A DNA stretch of 64,000 nucleotides, taken from Basilea psittacipulmonis DSM 24701 (GTDB taxonomy: Bacteria; Pseudomonadota; Gammaproteobacteria; Burkholderiales; Burkholderiaceae_B). Position numbers and translations under genes: made by a program. The first letter of the stretch is position 1. Each line of letters starts with the position of its first letter. Positions 9,409-18,079 of this stretch are shown here, piece after piece. The notes beneath the pieces are model-generated. The model made no database searches, had not been told where the DNA came from, and worked only from the letters and a program-made list of their open reading frames with translations. The DNA lies in assembly GCF_000743945.1 (NCBI RefSeq), contig NZ_CP009238.1:248001-312000 (forward strand), read 5' to 3'.

Positions 9409-9801
9409 TTAATACGAAAAAGAATAAAAGGCATTTTTGACCCATTCGATTTCTTGATTTTCAATGCCGATGACATCAAAGCGGCAACTGGGCGTGCGTC
9501 CTCCAAAAAAATCACGACTTAATAAGGGCAAGAAATATTGGGCGGTTCTGATGATTTTGACTTGTTTTTGTTTGGTAATACTGGCCATAGCACCGCCGTA
9601 TTTTTTGTTTTTTCGATACCGTACTTCAACAAAAACGAGCGTCTGTTTGTCTAACATTACCAAATCAATTTCGCCAAAAAAACAAGAAAGATTTTGTCGA
9701 ATAAGTTTTAACCCACGTGCAAATAGGAATTCTAAAGCCATCTCTTCGTATGAAACCCCTTTTCTTTGGGTGGGGGATAATTGCTGAATGTTTGAACTCA
9801 T
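9409..9801 (-). CDS. yraN: YraN/UPF0102 family endonuclease-like protein
   Basis: Small protein (130 residues) with a Holliday-junction-resolvase-like nuclease fold. The conserved pattern is present: GEIDLVM with the acidic Glu-Asp pair, VFVEVRYR with the catalytic Glu, and a Lys-rich stretch (ITKQKQ). Its biological role is not settled. The ATG at 9801 (MSSNIQQ) is chosen because the upstream in-frame extension has no family similarity. It is divergent from rsmI, the neighbour it commonly has across Proteobacteria. Confidence 0.88.
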   Translation of the reverse strand: MSSNIQQLSPTQRKGVSYEEMALEFLFARGLKLIRQNLSCFFGEIDLVMLDKQTLVFVEVRYRKNKKYGGAMASITKQKQVKIIRTAQYFLPLLSRDFFGGRTPSCRFDVIGIENQEIEWVKNAFYSFSY

Positions 9802-10036
9802 CTGTATTCCAGAGCAAATGAAAACTTTTATAATAAGGTGAAGTGAAACGAGAAAAAACCTCAAGCGGACAATCTTATCCCATCGTATCATTACGTATTG
9901 ACATTTGATTGGGACAGCGGAAGTGTCGTGCGAGCATATTGAGTGTGAGGGCGGAAGCTGTGTGTGATGAGATGTGTGCTTATTCGCTGATATAGGTGAA
10001 GACGCGTTAAACGGTCTTTTAAAAGGATAGATTTAT

Positions 10037-10936
10037 ATGATGAAATTAACGTTATTAGAACAGGCTTTTCAGTCTATTTCGCAGCAACATTGGCCCGCTT
10101 CAAGTCTGTATATGATCGCCACACCTATCGGCAATTTATCCGACATTAGTTTACGTGCTTTGTACGCTTTACAGTTAGTAGATGTTATTGCTTGTGAGGA
10201 TACTCGGTCAAGTAAAGTGTTGCTAAATCAGTGGGGAATTCAAACTCCTTTGATTGCCTTGCATCGCCATAATGAACGAGAGGCGAGTCAATCAGTATTG
10301 AGCTATTTAGCTGAGGGTAAACGTGTGGCCTACATTTCGGATGCAGGTACGCCAGCGATTAGTGATCCAGGTGGTAAATTAGTGGCAGATATACTGAATG
10401 AGGGCTTTCGAGTTATTCCATTACCTGGTCCTTGTGCCGCCGTTACAGCGTTGATGGCAAGCGGATTAAGTGATGATGAATCACCTGCTTTTTTATTTGC
10501 AGGATTTGTGCCAAGCAAAGGGAAACAGGCTTGGTTGGAGCAATATGCCTCGTTTGATACAACGGTGGTGTTTTACGAAGCACCGCATCGAATATTGGAC
10601 ACGGCACGTTTATTTGAAGCATTATTTGAAAAAGAACGTCGTGTGGTCGTGGCTCGAGAACTTACGAAACGTTTTGAAGAGATAAGTGTGCAGACGGTAG
10701 AAACCTTGACACAATGGTTGGAAGCTGATCATCATCGTCAACAAGGAGAATTTGTGTTGTTGCTGGAGGGTAAAAAGTCCCCAGTGAGCACGCAAGCAGA
10801 TTATATTCCTTTGCTAAAAATCTTGTTGGAAGAGGGAGTTTCTGCAAAAGACGCTTCTAGAATCGTGGCGAGATTTGGTGGTGGAAATAAAAAACAAATT
10901 TATCAGGAGATCTTGAATTTAAAAGCATCTGACTGA
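10037..10936 (+). CDS. rsmI: 16S rRNA (cytidine1402-2'-O)-methyltransferase RsmI
   Basis: SAM-dependent methyltransferase that 2'-O-methylates C1402 in the decoding centre of 16S rRNA. The TP-methylase (tetrapyrrole methylase-like) domain shows YMIATPIGNLSDIS near the N-terminus, CEDTRSSKVLL around residue 54, and the GTPAISDPG and PLPGPCAAV motifs. Length 299 is typical. AAAGGAT lies 9 bases before an ATGATG double start, so 10037 or 10040 could be used. Confidence 0.94.
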   Translation: MMKLTLLEQAFQSISQQHWPASSLYMIATPIGNLSDISLRALYALQLVDVIACEDTRSSKVLLNQWGIQTPLIALHRHNEREASQSVLSYLAEGKRVAYISDAGTPAISDPGGKLVADILNEGFRVIPLPGPCAAVTALMASGLSDDESPAFLFAGFVPSKGKQAWLEQYASFDTTVVFYEAPHRILDTARLFEALFEKERRVVVARELTKRFEEISVQTVETLTQWLEADHHRQQGEFVLLLEGKKSPVSTQADYIPLLKILLEEGVSAKDASRIVARFGGGNKKQIYQEILNLKASD

Positions 10937-10963
10937 TCTAGATAGGGATTTGCTTGCCTAAAA

Positions 10964-11012
10964 TAAATCGGATGAAACTTAGGAAGTATAAATCCGATGA
11001 AACTTAGGAAGT
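10964..11012. repeat. Tandem 25-bp direct repeat (two copies)
   Basis: Two 24-base copies, at 10964-10987 and 10989-11012, differ at one base and are offset by 25. The shared core is GATGAAACTTAGGAAGT. They lie 28 bases after the rsmI stop, in the 285-base gap between convergent rsmI and the HAD gene. No inverted symmetry is seen within the unit. The rest of this gap (11013-11221) shows no gene. Confidence 0.8.
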
Positions 11013-11221
11013 GCCTTATTTTTTTATGCCAGATAAATACTTGAAATCTGCAACTCGAGTAAACAAGCGGTTTTGAGAGATTCGTGAATAAATGATTAGT
11101 GTTACAAGGTGATGAAATCATCATAACTAGGAAAAACGATTTGGCACTGAAAACCAGTAAGCAAGCGACTCTTAATATTTTTATAACGGTGAAATGGATC
11201 AAAACGTGGTCCATTTATTCC

Positions 11222-11902
11222 TTAAATTTTCTTTAATAAATCGGGCAAAGATCGAATATCTTTAATGCGAAAATCCATATAACGAGGCGACAACGGTTTT
11301 TTGCTACTAAATGGAGTGTGAGGGTGGAACAAATACACGGTTCTCATGCCAATTTGCTTGGCGGGTTTTAAGTTTTTAAGCGTATCTTCAACAAAGATGA
11401 TCTGGTGAGGGGGACAAGATAGTTGGTGAAGTACCCGTTTTAACATGGATACCGAGGGCTTGGGATAATGAATGCCAGCGATTTTCATATCATCGATAGC
11501 AAAGATTTTTTCGATATGATGATCGATATTCAAAGTATTTAAAACGATTTCAGCATAGTCTTTGGGTGCATTGGTATAAATAAATTTTTTACCAGGTAAC
11601 GTCTGAAATAGTAGGTTAAGGTAAGGTTCGGGCTTGATATGAGCCGCAATATCAAAGTCATGGCTCGATTTTAAAAACGCTTTGGGATTAACTTGGTGAT
11701 GACGTTGCATGCCAATCAGGGTGGCACCATATTTTTCCCAATATTTCTGACGATAATAATTGGCCTGATCTTTAGAGACATTAAGATGCTTCATGACGGC
11801 GTTTGTCATGGAAACATCTATCTGCTTAAAAACAGAAAAAGAGGCATCGTGTAATGTATTGTCTAAGTCAAATAACCAAATAAGAGATGAACGGTCATTC
11901 AT
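11222..11902 (-). CDS. HAD-superfamily hydrolase, pyrimidine 5'-nucleotidase type
   Basis: HAD phosphatase of 226 residues. Motif I is FDLDNTLHD, with the nucleophile and acid/base Asp near the N-terminus; motif II is FIYTNAP; motif III/IV is FVEDTLKNLKPAKQIGM. The DLDNTLH form and the position after argB match the SDT1/pyrimidine 5'-nucleotidase group next to argB in related Betaproteobacteria, but the substrate is inferred. The start at 11902 (MNDRSS) is chosen because its ATG overlaps the argB stop by one base; upstream codons in this frame belong to argB. Confidence 0.8.
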   Translation of the reverse strand: MNDRSSLIWLFDLDNTLHDASFSVFKQIDVSMTNAVMKHLNVSKDQANYYRQKYWEKYGATLIGMQRHHQVNPKAFLKSSHDFDIAAHIKPEPYLNLLFQTLPGKKFIYTNAPKDYAEIVLNTLNIDHHIEKIFAIDDMKIAGIHYPKPSVSMLKRVLHQLSCPPHQIIFVEDTLKNLKPAKQIGMRTVYLFHPHTPFSSKKPLSPRYMDFRIKDIRSLPDLLKKI

Positions 11903-12789
11903 TACGTTTCCGTTATCATCGTACCTACGCCACGATCGGTAAGAATCTCTAATAGCAGACAATGAGGCACGCGTCCATCGACGATATGTACGGAATTTAC
12001 CCCATTTAAAGCCGCTCCTAAAGCAGACGTGATTTTGGGGATCATGCCTCCAGAAATCGTTTCGTTATCGATGAGTTCGTGGATCTGTTTTTGGGTAAGA
12101 TGTCTGAGTAACTTGCCATCTTTATCTAAAACACCAGGGATATTGGTCATCAGCAATAGTTTTTCTGCGTGTAAAGCTTGGGCAATGCGTCCAGCGACTA
12201 CATCGGCGTTAATGTTATAGACTTTGCCTTCTTCTGGATTAAAACCAATAGGTGAAATAACGGGAATGAACTGATCGTTTCTTAGCGTGTTAAGAATGGA
12301 TGTATCAATATGCTTAATGTCGCCTACATAGCCAATATCAAGCGGTTGGCTAGGGTTCTCTTTATTTGGCATGAGTTTCTTTTCAGCAGTGATCATCGCA
12401 CCGTCTTTGCCAGTTAAACCAACTGCTTTACCGCCTGCTTCATTGATCATCATGACAATATCTTGCTGAACCTGTCCACCTAACACCCATTCCACCACTT
12501 CCATGGTATCGTCGTCTGTGACTCGCATTCCTTGAATAAAGCGTCCCTCTTTGCCTAAACGTTTTAATGCGGTGTCAATCTGAGGTCCACCGCCATGAAC
12601 AACGATAGGGTTAAGTCCGACTAATTTGAGTAGTACCACATCATGAGCAAAACTTTTCTGTAGCCTTTCTTCTGTCATGGCATTGCCACCGTATTTGATG
12701 ATAACGGTTTTGCCATGAAACTGACGTATATAAGGCAGTGATTCAGCGATAATCTCGGCTTTTAGTTCTGTGTTGATCGATGTGGACAT
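11902..12789 (-). CDS. argB: Acetylglutamate kinase
   Basis: Phosphorylates N-acetyl-L-glutamate in the second step of arginine synthesis. The amino-acid-kinase fold is clear: IKYGGNAM with the phosphate-binding Lys32, [10 protein letters not shown], and a C-terminal [11 protein letters not shown] segment. Length 295 is normal. It lies 9 bases downstream of the TlpA-like gene and overlaps the following HAD gene by one base. The other arg genes are not in the window. Confidence 0.95.
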   Translation of the reverse strand: MSTSINTELKAEIIAESLPYIRQFHGKTVIIKYGGNAMTEERLQKSFAHDVVLLKLVGLNPIVVHGGGPQIDTALKRLGKEGRFIQGMRVTDDDTMEVVEWVLGGQVQQDIVMMINEAGGKAVGLTGKDGAMITAEKKLMPNKENPSQPLDIGYVGDIKHIDTSILNTLRNDQFIPVISPIGFNPEEGKVYNINADVVAGRIAQALHAEKLLLMTNIPGVLDKDGKLLRHLTQKQIHELIDNETISGGMIPKITSALGAALNGVNSVHIVDGRVPHCLLLEILTDRGVGTMITET

Positions 12790-12798
12790 CTTTTTTCC

Positions 12799-13278
12799 TT
12801 ATTCAGCGAGTGCTTTCTCTAAAAGGGGGATAAATTCTTCGTGATTGTAATCACCCACGAGACGTTTGATGATATTTCCTTTTTTGTCGATTAAAAAAGC
12901 CACGGGTGTATATCGAACATTATCAAAAGCTTTTGCAATGCTACCGTCGCTATCTAATGCAACGATAAAGGGTAATTGATGGGCATCCGCAAAGTTTTGA
13001 ACAAACGTTTTGGGATCATAAGACATGGCAACCGCAATGGTTTCCAAACCTTTGTCGTGATATTTTTCATAATCACGGATGTTTTGAGGCATCATGCGAA
13101 CACAAGTGGTACAGCTGGTTGCCCAGAATTTAAGATAAACTACTTTACCTTTTAGGTCAGAGAGGTTGAGTTCTTTTCCATCAAGGGTGTGAAATGTCAC
13201 GTCAGGTGTCTGGGAAGTTGAACAAGCGACTAATCCCAGACATAAACAAATTGCTAAAATAATTTTTTTAAACATCAT
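12799..13278 (-). CDS. TlpA/ResA-like thioredoxin-fold lipoprotein
   Basis: Periplasm-facing thiol-disulfide protein. The signal peptide ends in the lipobox LVAC, giving lipidated Cys19, and the remaining 140 residues form an AhpC-TSA/TlpA fold with the active site C56-T-T-C59 in FWATSCTTC and a cis-Pro loop at RYTPVAF. The CTTC pair is unusual compared with the common CxPC. Likely roles are reduction of periplasmic thiols or cytochrome maturation; the partner is not known. It sits between dolP and argB on the same strand. A second Met follows the first, so the start may shift by one codon. Confidence 0.83.
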   Translation of the reverse strand: MMFKKIILAICLCLGLVACSTSQTPDVTFHTLDGKELNLSDLKGKVVYLKFWATSCTTCVRMMPQNIRDYEKYHDKGLETIAVAMSYDPKTFVQNFADAHQLPFIVALDSDGSIAKAFDNVRYTPVAFLIDKKGNIIKRLVGDYNHEEFIPLLEKALAE

Positions 13279-13290
13279 TGAATAATACGG

Positions 13291-13950
13291 TTATTTAGAG
13301 GTTTTATTGACATGAGGGGTGATAGCGTTAGGATAAACGCCACTTTCTAGTTCATTATTAGTAATGTATTCAAAAGCCTGAACCACTTGTTTGACACCAC
13401 TGACTCGAGCGGCGGTTTGGGCGGCCAAGTTTCCTTCTTCTTGTGTCACGATACCGAACAAGTAAACAACACCATCTACTGTCAGGATGTTAATCGTACG
13501 ATAAGGTACGCCCGAAGCGGTTAACAAGGCAGATTGGACTTTTGAACTCAGCCATTTGTCGCTCGTTTTTGTTGAGAAAGAAATAGAAGGTTCAATGGTT
13601 AATCTATCCACTACTTGGCGAACATTAGGGATTTCTTTTGCAATCTCAATCACTCTATCGTGAATAGCTTGGCTGGGGACTTGGCCAACTAAATAGAGGC
13701 TTTGGTTATATGAGATTTTGGCTACATAAGCTAAATCGCCAATCTCCTCAGAACTTAATCGATTGTTAGCACGTAAATAAATTTCTTTATCGGCTAGTTG
13801 TGCAGATGAGGTGCGTCTATCCGTCACAATAGATGTACCTGTAGCAAAGGCACCACCTACTAATAATGGGACACAACCTGAAAGTATCGTGGGTGCACTA
13901 AGAGCGATCAAAGTGCTTAACATAATGGGTTTCAAAAACGTTGTCTTCAT
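13291..13950 (-). CDS. dolP: BON-domain outer-membrane lipoprotein (DolP/YraP type)
   Basis: Lipoprotein with two BON domains (about residues 50-125 and 130-200). In E. coli the homologue supports outer-membrane integrity and BAM function. The signal peptide ends LSGC, with Cys26 lipidated. BON features include NRLSSEEIGDLAYV and VYLFGIVTQEEGNLAAQTA with conserved glycines. The ATG lies within the last four bases of diaA (ATGA overlap), and the diaA-dolP pairing matches E. coli order. An extra C-terminal tail of about 20 residues is not part of the BON domain. Confidence 0.87.
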   Translation of the reverse strand: MKTTFLKPIMLSTLIALSAPTILSGCVPLLVGGAFATGTSIVTDRRTSSAQLADKEIYLRANNRLSSEEIGDLAYVAKISYNQSLYLVGQVPSQAIHDRVIEIAKEIPNVRQVVDRLTIEPSISFSTKTSDKWLSSKVQSALLTASGVPYRTINILTVDGVVYLFGIVTQEEGNLAAQTAARVSGVKQVVQAFEYITNNELESGVYPNAITPHVNKTSK

Positions 13951-14540
13951 TCTTTGTCTCCAAACATAAAACCATCGATAAGGTCACATAAAATATGAAG
14001 AATCATGATGTGAACTTCTTGGATACGCATTGTTCTATCGTGAGGAACGCATAAATGCACATCATCTTGAGTGAGCATTTGAGCGATTTTTCCGCCACCT
14101 TTGCCAGTTAATGCAATCACAGGAATACCTTGTTCGTGGGCCATTTCAATGGCGTGGATGACATTCTTAGAATTGCCGCTGGTGGAAATCGCAACTAATA
14201 CGTCACCTGGTAATCCTAACGCTTGAACTTGACGAGAAAATACCTCATCAAAACTATAATCATTCCCTACGGCGGTCATGATGGATGTGTCAGTCGTTAG
14301 CGCAATACCTGCTAAAGGAATGCGATCGCGTTCAAAACGTCCTACTAGCTCCGCAATAAAATGTTGGGAATCGGAAGCAGAACCGCCATTGCCACACGCC
14401 AAGATTTTATGACCGTTATTAATGGCATTGATAAGTAAATTACTAGCGTGTACTAAAGGTTCGGATAAGTTTTTTGACGATTCCATTAAATTTGCAATCG
14501 CCATATCGAAATGTGATTCAATACGTTTGTGTACGTTCAT
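13947..14540 (-). CDS. diaA: SIS-domain protein, DiaA/GmhA family
   Basis: Single SIS domain of 197 residues with the sugar-phosphate loop CGNGGSASDSQHF and ISTSGNS. The C-terminal pattern MRIQEVHIMILHILCDLID closely resembles E. coli DiaA, the DnaA-binding initiator-associating protein, and the dolP neighbour agrees. However, related Betaproteobacterial genes are often annotated as phosphoheptose isomerase (GmhA), and catalytic activity cannot be excluded; rfaE2 elsewhere in the window shows a heptose pathway exists. A TATAAT-type -10 lies 33 bases upstream. Confidence 0.75.
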   Translation of the reverse strand: MNVHKRIESHFDMAIANLMESSKNLSEPLVHASNLLINAINNGHKILACGNGGSASDSQHFIAELVGRFERDRIPLAGIALTTDTSIMTAVGNDYSFDEVFSRQVQALGLPGDVLVAISTSGNSKNVIHAIEMAHEQGIPVIALTGKGGGKIAQMLTQDDVHLCVPHDRTMRIQEVHIMILHILCDLIDGFMFGDKE

Positions 14541-14572
14541 AATGCTGACTGAATAAATCTTTCTGATGATAC

Positions 14573-14601
14573 ATTATATACTTTTTCAAGCGTGATAAAA
14601 T
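14573..14601. promoter_or_regulatory. Divergent promoter region between diaA and kdsD
   Basis: In the 67-base gap, the minus strand carries a perfect TATAAT (plus-strand 14573-14578) suitable for diaA. The plus strand carries an extended -10-like TGATAAAAT (14593-14601) 6 bases before the kdsD ATG. No good -35 is seen for kdsD. These are pattern matches only. Confidence 0.4.
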
Positions 14602-14607
14602 GAACTT

Positions 14608-15591
14608 ATGAGTAAAAATACCCTTTTAGATGAAGAATTGTTGGCAAGTGCCAAACATACTATTTGTGCTGAGATTCAAGCCCTTGAACACTTTAAAGAA
14701 GGGCTGGGCGATAGTTTTGTTAAAGTGGTAAGGCTGATATTGTCTTGCCAAGGAAGAGTAATCGTGACAGGGATTGGCAAATCGGGGCATATTGGTCGAA
14801 AGATGGCGGCTACGTTTGCTTCGACAGGCACCCCTAGTTTTTTTGTTCATGCGGCAGAAGCTGTTCACGGTGATTTGGGGATGATCACAAAAGACGATGT
14901 CTTGATCGCGATTTCTTATTCAGGGGCGGCTGTAGAACTATCGACCATTATCCCTGTTTTAAAACGATTAGGGACGCAGGTTATTGGTGTTACGGGTAAT
15001 TCACATTCTGATTTGGCCCGTATGTCTGATATTGTTTTGAATGTACACGTGGAACGAGAAGCCTGTCCTTTGAATCTAGCCCCTACGAGCAGTACCACCG
15101 TAACGTTGGTATTGGGTGATGCCTTGGCGGTGGCTTGTTTAGAAGCACGAGACTTTAGAGAATCTGATTTTGCTCGATCTCATCCAGGTGGTGCCTTAGG
15201 TCGTCGTCTCTTAACTAAAGTGGACGATGTCATGCGTAAGGGCGATGAACTGCCCGTGATTAAGGCTGATACAGGGATGGACCAGTTGTTACAAGAAATG
15301 TCTCAAAAACGCATGGGTATGGTGGTGGTCGTAGATGATCACGACTCGGCGATAGGGATTTTTACTGATGGCGATTTAAGAAGATTAATCGAGAAAAAAG
15401 GAGATATTCGTGGTCTTGTGGCTAAAGATGTGATGAATATTCATCCTATTACGGTTCCTTGTGGGTTGATGGCTACGGAAGCCGCTCGATTAATGGAAGA
15501 AAAACGACTCACGCATATGTTGGTTGTTGATGACAAAAAACTGGTGGGTGCTTTGCATATGCATGATTTAATGCTGGCAAAGGTGATATAG
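14608..15591 (+). CDS. kdsD: D-arabinose 5-phosphate isomerase
   Basis: Converts ribulose 5-phosphate to arabinose 5-phosphate, the first committed step to Kdo. An N-terminal SIS domain (about 40-185, with TGIGKSGHIGRKMAATFAST) is followed by two CBS domains (about 205-327, with DVMRKG and DVMNIHPIT). Length 327 is standard. No Shine-Dalgarno sequence is visible before the ATG. It heads a Kdo/LPS-export cluster with kdsC, lptC, lptA and lptB, spaced closely. Confidence 0.95.
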   Translation: MSKNTLLDEELLASAKHTICAEIQALEHFKEGLGDSFVKVVRLILSCQGRVIVTGIGKSGHIGRKMAATFASTGTPSFFVHAAEAVHGDLGMITKDDVLIAISYSGAAVELSTIIPVLKRLGTQVIGVTGNSHSDLARMSDIVLNVHVEREACPLNLAPTSSTTVTLVLGDALAVACLEARDFRESDFARSHPGGALGRRLLTKVDDVMRKGDELPVIKADTGMDQLLQEMSQKRMGMVVVVDDHDSAIGIFTDGDLRRLIEKKGDIRGLVAKDVMNIHPITVPCGLMATEAARLMEEKRLTHMLVVDDKKLVGALHMHDLMLAKVI

Positions 15592-15603
15592 GAAAATAAG
15601 ATT

Positions 15604-16194
15604 ATGGCAGTATCTTTAAGTCATCCAGATGAATTATTAGTTTTATCTCGACTCTCTCCTGAATTATGCGAAAAAGCCAAGAAAATTCGTTTGTTGGCCT
15701 TAGATGTGGATGGCATTTTGACAGACGGAGGGTTGATTTACAGTGAACATGGTGAATCTTTGAAACGTTTTCATGCTTTGGATGGACATGGTTTGAAAAT
15801 GTTGATGGAAAGTGGCATAGAAGTAGCGATTCTAACAGGACGTTCGGGTGAGATAACCGTTCGTCGTTGTGCGGAATTAGGTGTTTCAAAGGTATTCCAA
15901 AGTGTTCGTAATAAGGCACAGTTATTAGCCGAATTGGTGCATGATCTAAGAATGGATATGCAAGAGGTGGCTTTTGTAGGAGATGATTTAATCGATATGG
16001 AAGCCATGAGAAATAGCGGTTTGTCAATCAGTGTGCCCAATGCACCGATATATGTCCAGAATTATGCTAATTATGTGACTTCGCGAGAAGGTGGCCGTGG
16101 GGCGGTCAGAGAAGTGGCTGATATTATTTTAGCCGCTCAACACAAATTGGCCCCATTTTTTAAACATCATTTAACGGGTAATTTTATCCAATGA
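15604..16194 (+). CDS. kdsC: 3-deoxy-D-manno-octulosonate 8-phosphate phosphatase
   Basis: Releases Kdo from Kdo-8-phosphate. It is a cap-less HAD phosphatase with D34-V-D36-G as motif I (LALDVDGILTDGG), AILTGR as motif II and VGDDLIDMEAM as motif IV. The 196 residues fit the tetrameric KdsC family, including a short N-terminal extension. ATGA overlap with lptC shows coupled translation. Confidence 0.95.
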   Translation: MAVSLSHPDELLVLSRLSPELCEKAKKIRLLALDVDGILTDGGLIYSEHGESLKRFHALDGHGLKMLMESGIEVAILTGRSGEITVRRCAELGVSKVFQSVRNKAQLLAELVHDLRMDMQEVAFVGDDLIDMEAMRNSGLSISVPNAPIYVQNYANYVTSREGGRGAVREVADIILAAQHKLAPFFKHHLTGNFIQ

Positions 16195-16784
16195 AAGAGC
16201 GTTTTTCGGGAATTTTAGCAGTCACTTTTTTGTTAGTGTTGGCCGTCAGTTCTTGGTGGGCGGCTGATTACGCGGCTCGTTCTGTCGAAGGAGTGCCAGA
16301 AACAAAGAATTTGGATGCCCCTGATGCGTGGTCGGGAAAATTTACCATGCTTAGTTCTAATGAACAAGGTGTGGTGGTGAATCGTTTGGTGGCCGATTCT
16401 ATGGAGCATTATCCAGTCACCGATACTTGGGAGATTGTGGCACCCCATTATTTTGCACAGTATCCAAATGAAGCACCTATCGAAGCAACTTCAGATAAAG
16501 CGATTGTTTATAACGCCGAGACACCCAGAAAAATAGAATTATTAGGCCATGCTCATATGGTTCGATCGGCTTATGCAGGAGAAGAACAGCTGGATATTGA
16601 TAGTGAAAAACTGGTGGTGTATCCAGATTCTGGCATCGTTATGACGGATGAACCAGTTGTCGCTACCCAAGCAGGTTCTCGCTTATCGGGTAACTATATG
16701 ACCTACAATAATCGTACTCGTCAATTAAACATACGACGAGGAACGAATTTAAACATCTCAGATAAGGATATTCCTAAAAAATGA
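16191..16784 (+). CDS. lptC: LPS export ABC transporter periplasmic protein LptC
   Basis: Bitopic inner-membrane protein that receives LPS from LptB2FG and passes it to LptA. There is one N-terminal membrane helix (about residues 5-25), followed by a beta-jellyroll domain of alternating hydrophobic strands. The sequence is weakly conserved, so assignment rests on topology, length (197) and the kdsC-lptC-lptA-lptB order with four-base ATGA overlaps on both sides. Confidence 0.9.
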   Translation: MKERFSGILAVTFLLVLAVSSWWAADYAARSVEGVPETKNLDAPDAWSGKFTMLSSNEQGVVVNRLVADSMEHYPVTDTWEIVAPHYFAQYPNEAPIEATSDKAIVYNAETPRKIELLGHAHMVRSAYAGEEQLDIDSEKLVVYPDSGIVMTDEPVVATQAGSRLSGNYMTYNNRTRQLNIRRGTNLNISDKDIPKK

Positions 16785-17308
16785 ACAAGGTATTTTTGAC
16801 AACGATGATGATGGGTTTGATGACGGTAGCGGGTGCTAATACATCGTCGCATATTAATGTTACGTCTGATTCATTAGAATATGATGCAAAAACACAAACG
16901 AGTATTTTTTTAGGATCAGTAAAAGTGAGTCGAGGAGCGGTTAATTTATACGCAGATAAAGTAGTGGCTAAACGTTTAGCAGATGGTTCTAGCCAAGGTG
17001 TGGCACGAGCTTTTTCTGATAAACAAGTCAAAGTCATTCAAGATCTTCCTCGTGAAAAACAAGTGGTAGAGGGGTTTGCCGATACAGTTGAGTATTCATC
17101 TAATTCAGGCATGTTTGTATTATCTGGTCACGCAAAAGTGAAACGTTATTTATGTGGCCAGTTACACGATACGATCGAGGGTGATTCGATATATTATGAC
17201 TCGCAGAAAGATACATATCGTGCGGTTCAAAAGAAAGGAAAGTATGTCGAAACCATGATATTATCTAATCCTAAATCCCCAGAAACCTGCCAGACACAAG
17301 GTAATTAA
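16781..17308 (+). CDS. lptA: LPS transport periplasmic protein LptA
   Basis: Forms the periplasmic bridge for LPS between LptC and LptD. A signal peptide (about residues 1-19, cleaved near VAGA) precedes an OstA-like beta-jellyroll beginning HINVTSDSLEYDAKTQTSIFLG, the usual LptA opening. Length 175 is normal. It overlaps lptC by four bases and ends 3 bases before lptB. Confidence 0.92.
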   Translation: MNKVFLTTMMMGLMTVAGANTSSHINVTSDSLEYDAKTQTSIFLGSVKVSRGAVNLYADKVVAKRLADGSSQGVARAFSDKQVKVIQDLPREKQVVEGFADTVEYSSNSGMFVLSGHAKVKRYLCGQLHDTIEGDSIYYDSQKDTYRAVQKKGKYVETMILSNPKSPETCQTQGN

Positions 17309-17311
17309 TCG

Positions 17312-18076
17312 ATGGAAATAGAAGAAAAAGCAATTCGTGAGCTTAATATTATCGGCTTACAGAAAACATATGGACAAAGAACCGTCGTCAAAAGCGTTTC
17401 GCTAAAAGTCTCTAGTGGTGAAGTAGTGGGCTTGTTAGGTCCTAATGGTGCAGGTAAAACGACCAGCTTTTATATGATTGTGGGGCTGATTTCTGCAGAT
17501 TCAGGACGTATAGAATTAGACGGAAAAGATATTAGTGCTTTGCCTATTCATAAACGTGCTCGTTTAGGACTGTCGTACTTATTACAAGAAGCTTCGGTTT
17601 TTAGAAGAATGACTGTTTGTGAGAATATTCGAGCAGTGTTGGAATTACAAAATGATCCTATCACTGGAAAACGATTGACAAAAGAACAGGTGGCAGAACA
17701 GGAAGAAAGCCTCTTAGAAGAATTGCAAATTACGCATATTAGAAATAATCAAGCCTTATCTTTATCAGGTGGCGAACGTCGTCGCGTTGAAATTGCACGG
17801 GCATTGGCCACTCACCCCAAATTCGTATTGTTAGATGAACCGTTTGCAGGGGTGGATCCGATTGCGGTGATTGAGATTCAGCGTATTATTAAATTTTTGA
17901 AAAATCGAAATATCGGTGTTTTGATTACGGATCACAATGTTCGTGAAACTTTGGGAATCTGTGATCGAGCGTATATTATCAGTGGTGGAACGGTATTGGC
18001 ATCAGGCGATCCAAAACAAATTATTCATGACAAAGATGTCCGTAAAGTCTATCTAGGTGAAAACTTTAAAATGTAA
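17312..18076 (+). CDS. lptB: LPS export ABC transporter ATP-binding protein LptB
   Basis: Cytoplasmic ATPase that powers LPS extraction with LptF and LptG. Walker A is GPNGAGKTT, the signature is [17 protein letters not shown], Walker B is [12 protein letters not shown], and the switch His lies in ITDHNVRE. LptB-typical residues such as [13 protein letters not shown] are present. Length 254 includes a short N-terminal extension. The gene next downstream is ilvA and not the rpoN commonly seen in this group. Confidence 0.96.
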   Translation: MEIEEKAIRELNIIGLQKTYGQRTVVKSVSLKVSSGEVVGLLGPNGAGKTTSFYMIVGLISADSGRIELDGKDISALPIHKRARLGLSYLLQEASVFRRMTVCENIRAVLELQNDPITGKRLTKEQVAEQEESLLEELQITHIRNNQALSLSGGERRRVEIARALATHPKFVLLDEPFAGVDPIAVIEIQRIIKFLKNRNIGVLITDHNVRETLGICDRAYIISGGTVLASGDPKQIIHDKDVRKVYLGENFKM

Positions 18077-18079
18077 TGT

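Noticed and set aside
9892..10036. Possible RNase P RNA or other structured RNA between yraN and rsmI
   Set aside because: The gap is only 145 bases and shows no conserved RNA core; it is merely G-rich on the plus strand.
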